Positions 5,232-8,045 of a stretch of DNA of 8,045 nt are shown here, piece after piece. This DNA comes from Spongiicolonus versatilis (GTDB taxonomy: Bacteria; Pseudomonadota; Gammaproteobacteria; Arenicellales; Spongiicolonaceae), in contig JAPYMU010000051.1 of the NCBI GenBank assembly GCA_028286165.1, positions 1 through 8,045 on the forward strand. The letters are read 5' to 3'. Every line of letters starts with the position of its first letter. The first letter of the stretch is position 1. The notes beneath the pieces are model-generated. The model was not told the DNA's origin, ran no database searches, and saw only the letters and a program-made list of their open reading frames with translations. A program made the position numbers and the translations under genes.

Positions 5232-6427
5232 AGCGCGCCGGTGTTGGCGGCGGCACTGGCCGCCTGATGGAAAACATTGTGCATTTTGCCCGTGTGCTGC
5301 GCGCCGCCGGGCGTTTTCCGGGCGCCGCGCCGGGGCGCATGGTGGACGCCGCTGCCGCATTGCGCGCCACCGGCATCGGCAGCCGCGAGGATTTTTACTG
5401 GACGCTGCACGCGCTTTTTGTCAGCGACCCGGCGGAGCGTGAAATGTTCGCCCAGGCCTTTCATGTGTTCTGGCGCAACCCGCGTTTGCTGGAGCGGCTG
5501 CGCGGTTTGCTGCTGCCGCAGGTGAAAACGCCGCCGGCCGGCCACCGTGCCTTGCCGCGCCGCCTGAGCGACGCGCTGTATCCGGGCGCGCGCCAGAACA
5601 CCGCGCCCGATGACGCCGAGGCCGGGCGGGAAGCCGCGGCCATGGCCTGGTCGGCGCGCGAGCGTCTGGCGGAAACCGACTTTGCCGCCATGAGCGCGGC
5701 GGAAGTCGAGGAGGCGCGGCGCGCGCTGGCGCGGATGAAGTTGCCGCTGCCGGCCCGGCCGTCGCGGCGCCGGCGCAAATCCTTTGGCGCCATGCGGCGC
5801 AGCACCGTGGACTTGCGCGCCGCGCTGCGCCTGGCGGTGCGCCATGGCGGCGCGCCGCCGCACTTGCCGAAAAAAATTCCGCGCCCGCGCCCGCCGGCGG
5901 TGGTGGCGTTGTGCGACATCTCCGGGTCCATGCAGCCGTATTCGCGCATGCTGCTGCATTTTTTGCACGCCTTGTGCGCGCGGCCGCAGCGGCGGGTGCA
6001 TGGTTTTGTTTTCGGCACCCGCCTGTCCAACATCACCCGCCACCTGCGCCGCAAGGACGTGGACCTGGCCATGGCGCGGGTGGCGGGCGCGGTGCGCGAC
6101 TTCGGCGGCGGCACGCGCATCGGCGACTGTGTGCGCGCCTTCAACCGCGACTGGTCGCGCCGCCTGCCGCTGCACGATGCGCTGGTGCTGTTCATCAGCG
6201 ACGGTTTGGACCGCGCCGACGGTGAGGGCGTGGCGTTTGAGATGGCGCGGCTGCGGCGGTCGTGCCGCCGCCTGGTGTGGCTCAACCCGCTGCTGCGCTA
6301 CCGCGAATTCCGCCCGCTGGCCGCCGGCGTCCGCGCCATCCTGCCGGAGGTGCACGAGTTGCGCGCGGTGCATAACTTGAACAGCGTCGCCGCACTCAGC
6401 GAAGCATTAACGGTGAACCGGCGGTGA
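5228..6427 (+). CDS. coxE: VWA-domain protein, CoxE-like
   Basis: This is a 399-residue protein with a von Willebrand factor A domain in its second half. The MIDAS metal site is complete: DISGSM (D230, S232, S234), T296 in FGGGTRIGD and D325 in FISDGLD. The N-terminal half carries DFYWTLHALFVSDPAEREMFAQ, as in CoxE proteins, followed by a basic linker with RPSRRRRK before the VWA domain. MoxR-type ATPases usually work with a VWA partner, and CoxE works with CoxD in maturing the CO dehydrogenase active site (copper delivery has been proposed in Afipia carboxidovorans). No signal peptide or membrane segment is seen, so it is cytoplasmic. The ATG at 5228 overlaps the coxD stop (ATGA), which indicates coupled translation. 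Its own TGA overlaps the GTG of the next gene. Confidence 0.9.
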   Translation: MKRAGVGGGTGRLMENIVHFARVLRAAGRFPGAAPGRMVDAAAALRATGIGSREDFYWTLHALFVSDPAEREMFAQAFHVFWRNPRLLERLRGLLLPQVKTPPAGHRALPRRLSDALYPGARQNTAPDDAEAGREAAAMAWSARERLAETDFAAMSAAEVEEARRALARMKLPLPARPSRRRRKSFGAMRRSTVDLRAALRLAVRHGGAPPHLPKKIPRPRPPAVVALCDISGSMQPYSRMLLHFLHALCARPQRRVHGFVFGTRLSNITRHLRRKDVDLAMARVAGAVRDFGGGTRIGDCVRAFNRDWSRRLPLHDALVLFISDGLDRADGEGVAFEMARLRRSCRRLVWLNPLLRYREFRPLAAGVRAILPEVHELRAVHNLNSVAALSEALTVNRR

Positions 6428-7446
6428 AGGTTGACGCCGGCAGCCGTGACTTGGCCGCCGCCGCGCTGCAGTGGCGCGCCGAGGGCCGGCGGGCGGCGTT
6501 GGCGACGGTGGTGTCGACCTGGGGCTCGTCGCCGTGCCCGGCCGGCAGCCAACTGCTGGTGGACGACCGCCTGCGCTTTATCGGCTCGGTGTCCGGCGGC
6601 TGCGTGGAGAGCGCGGTGATGCAGGCCGCGCAAACGGTGATGCAAAACGGCGCGCCGCAGACGCTGGAGTTCGGCATCGCCGATGACCAGGCCTGGGCCG
6701 TGGGCCTGGCCTGCGGCGGGCGCATTCGCGTGCTGGTGGAGGCGGTGGCGGCGGCGGTGGACACTTTGCAAACGCTGGCGGCGGCGGTGCAGTCGCGGAC
6801 GCCGGCGGTGCGGGTGGTGGACCTGGCCGGCGGAGCGCAGCATTGTTTCTACCCGGCGGCGGACGGCGACTCACAACTGGCGCCGGCGGTGGCCCGGGCG
6901 GCGCGTGATGCGGCGGTTAAAGACCGCAGCACGGTGGTTGCCGACGGCGGCGCCGAGTGGTTTTTGCATGTGCTGAATCCGCCGCCGACCATGGTGGTGG
7001 CGGGCGCGGTGCACATCGCGCAGTTTCTCGCGCCGCTGGCGCTGGCGCTGCGCTACCGGGTGACGGTGGTGGACCCGCGCGCGGCCTTTGCGGCCAAGGA
7101 GCGCTTTGCCGAGGGCGTGGCGGTGGAGGCGGCGTGGCCGGCTGAGGCGGCGGCGTTCCGAACGGTGGACGCGCGCACCGCGGTGGTGGCGCTGACCCAT
7201 GACCCGAAAGTGGATGACCCGGCGCTGCAACTGGTGCTGGCGTCGGCGGCGTTTTACATCGGCGCGCTGGGCAGCCGTAAAACGCACGCGGCGCGCTGCC
7301 GGCGGCTGGCCGCGGCCGGCGCCACCGAGGCGCAGTTGGCGCGCATTCATGCGCCGGTGGGGCTGGCCATTAATGCCGCGACGCCGGGCGAGATTGCGCT
7401 GGCGGTGATGGCGCAGGTGACCGCGGAGTTGCGGCGCGGGCGGTGA
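6424..7446 (+). CDS. XdhC/CoxI-family molybdoenzyme accessory protein
   Basis: This is a 340-residue two-domain protein. The N-terminal XdhC/CoxI domain has WGSSPCPAGSQLLV (33-46) and GSVSGGCVE (54-62), the family signature with a conserved Cys. The C-terminal Rossmann-like domain begins at MVVAGAVHIAQ (190-200) and continues with YRVTVVDPR, THDPKVDDPAL, FYIGALGSRKTHAARC and RIHAPVGLAINAATPGEIAL. In the family, XdhC binds molybdenum cofactor and helps its sulfuration and insertion into xanthine-dehydrogenase-type enzymes. The nucleotide-loop variant GAVH (in place of GAGH) is one I recall from other CoxI-type proteins, so I do not call it a defect. The start is a GTG at 6424 inside a GTGA overlap with the previous stop; the next Met is at residue 66, too late. 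It could be named coxI or coxF; sequence alone does not decide. Confidence 0.88.
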   Translation: MKVDAGSRDLAAAALQWRAEGRRAALATVVSTWGSSPCPAGSQLLVDDRLRFIGSVSGGCVESAVMQAAQTVMQNGAPQTLEFGIADDQAWAVGLACGGRIRVLVEAVAAAVDTLQTLAAAVQSRTPAVRVVDLAGGAQHCFYPAADGDSQLAPAVARAARDAAVKDRSTVVADGGAEWFLHVLNPPPTMVVAGAVHIAQFLAPLALALRYRVTVVDPRAAFAAKERFAEGVAVEAAWPAEAAAFRTVDARTAVVALTHDPKVDDPALQLVLASAAFYIGALGSRKTHAARCRRLAAAGATEAQLARIHAPVGLAINAATPGEIALAVMAQVTAELRRGR

Positions 7447-8045
7447 CGGTGGCGGCGGCGGCGCTGGTGCTGGCGGCGGGGGCGTCGCGGCGCATGGGGG
7501 CGGCGAACAAACTGCTGGCGGCGGTGGATGCGGACGGGCAGCCCATGGTGGCGGCGGTGGCGGCGATGCTGCAAGTCTCGGCGGCAGACTCGGTGACGGT
7601 GGTGACCGGCCATCAGGCGGCGCTGGTGCGGCGCGCGCTGGCCGGGCTTGGCTGCCGCTTCGTGCATAACGGTGGACACCAATCCGGAATGGGCGCCTCC
7701 CTCAGCGCGGGCGTTGCGGCGGTGGCGGCGGATGGTGACGTGGACGCCGTGGTGGTGTGCCTCGGCGACATGCCGCTGGTCAGTGCTGCGACCGTGGACG
7801 CTCTCATCGCCGCTTTTGATGATGCGCGCGGGGCGGCGGCATGTGTGCCGGTGTGCGGCGGGCGGCGGGGCAATCCGGTGCTGTTCGGGCGGCGGTTTTT
7901 TCCCGAATTAATCGCCCTCGGCGGTGACCGCGGCGCGCGGTTTCTGCTGCAAAAGCATGCGCAATGGGTGCGCGAGGTGGCGGTGGACGACGCCGGTGTG
8001 CTGGCAGACGCGGATACGCCGGCGGAAGTGAAAAAAATCACCGCC
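7443..8045 (+). CDS. MocA-like molybdenum cofactor cytidylyltransferase, 3' end cut by the window
   Basis: An open frame of 201 codons runs from a GTG at 7443 to the window end with no stop. It encodes a MobA/MocA-type nucleotidyltransferase: LVLAAGASRRMG (8-19) with NKLL (22-25) binds the nucleotide and Mg2+, GGHQSGMGASLSAGV follows, LGDMP (107-111, D109) is the metal site, GRRGNPVLF surrounds N144, and GDRGARFLL and DADTPAEVKKI close the fold. The NKLL form and GMGASL segment fit CTP-using MocA better than GTP-using MobA. It would add CMP to molybdopterin to give the cytosine dinucleotide cofactor used by CO dehydrogenase and related hydroxylases. Only a few residues appear to be missing at the end. 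The GTG overlaps the XdhC stop (GTGA), and homology starts at the sixth residue or so, so the start is secure. It is the fourth gene of the operon. Confidence 0.9.
   Translation, partial: MTVAAAALVLAAGASRRMGAANKLLAAVDADGQPMVAAVAAMLQVSAADSVTVVTGHQAALVRRALAGLGCRFVHNGGHQSGMGASLSAGVAAVAADGDVDAVVVCLGDMPLVSAATVDALIAAFDDARGAAACVPVCGGRRGNPVLFGRRFFPELIALGGDRGARFLLQKHAQWVREVAVDDAGVLADADTPAEVKKITA

Noticed and set aside
4916..6373. A 485-codon open frame on the minus strand across the coxD/coxE-like genes
   Set aside because: It is antisense to two well-supported genes, rich in Arg/His/Ala/Gln as expected from GC-rich shadow frames, and has no recognisable domain.
6715..7565. Many GCGGCGGTG-like short repeats in the xdhC and mocA-like genes
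   Set aside because: They are in-frame Ala/Val codon runs of a GC-rich genome with no fixed period, not a tandem repeat or array.
1..8045. tRNA, rRNA, riboswitch, IS element, CRISPR or attachment sites
   Set aside because: No such structure was seen on either strand; the intergenic gaps are under about 100 bases and are explained by promoters and one terminator.

Overview
The window is a gene-dense, GC-rich bacterial chromosomal segment. It is most likely proteobacterial, and Gammaproteobacteria is my guess from the protein styles (a YbbO-like SDR, a BetP-type BCCT carrier, Cox-type molybdoenzyme maturation genes). That assignment is an inference and no rRNA or marker gene is present to confirm it. 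I find eight protein genes, no RNA genes, no insertion sequence and no CRISPR array. No stretch longer than about 100 bases lacks a gene.

Left part (1-2544): a YbbO-like short-chain dehydrogenase reads leftward. Facing away from it is a three-gene unit: a crotonase-fold protein of the ECHDC3 type, then a zeta-toxin-like P-loop kinase whose start overlaps the crotonase stop, then a small acidic protein overlapping the kinase end (a candidate antitoxin). The two directions are driven by back-to-back promoters whose -35 boxes share a base. The SDR start codon lies where its transcript should begin, so its mRNA may be leaderless. The kinase/small-protein pair looks more AT-rich than its surroundings.

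Middle (2545-4223): a perfect hairpin with an A/T tract separates the convergent small-protein gene and a BCCT-family transporter on the minus strand. The transporter keeps the full quaternary-ammonium aromatic box and sodium-site residues but has short termini, so it is probably a betaine/choline-type uptake carrier and not an osmosensor.

Right part (4323-8045): divergent from the transporter is a tight operon of four genes joined by 4-base overlaps: a CoxD-like AAA+ ATPase, a CoxE-like von Willebrand A protein, a two-domain XdhC/CoxI protein, and a MocA-like molybdopterin cytidylyltransferase cut by the window end. Together these are the accessory set that matures a molybdopterin-cytosine-dinucleotide hydroxylase of the xanthine dehydrogenase / aerobic CO dehydrogenase family. 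The catalytic subunits are not in the window. The first gene of this operon appears to start with a GTG at the predicted transcription start.

Nothing here is clearly a new system. The points most worth a second look are the crotonase lacking both catalytic glutamates, the toxin-like kinase translationally coupled to it, the interlocked divergent promoters and the two probable leaderless starts.
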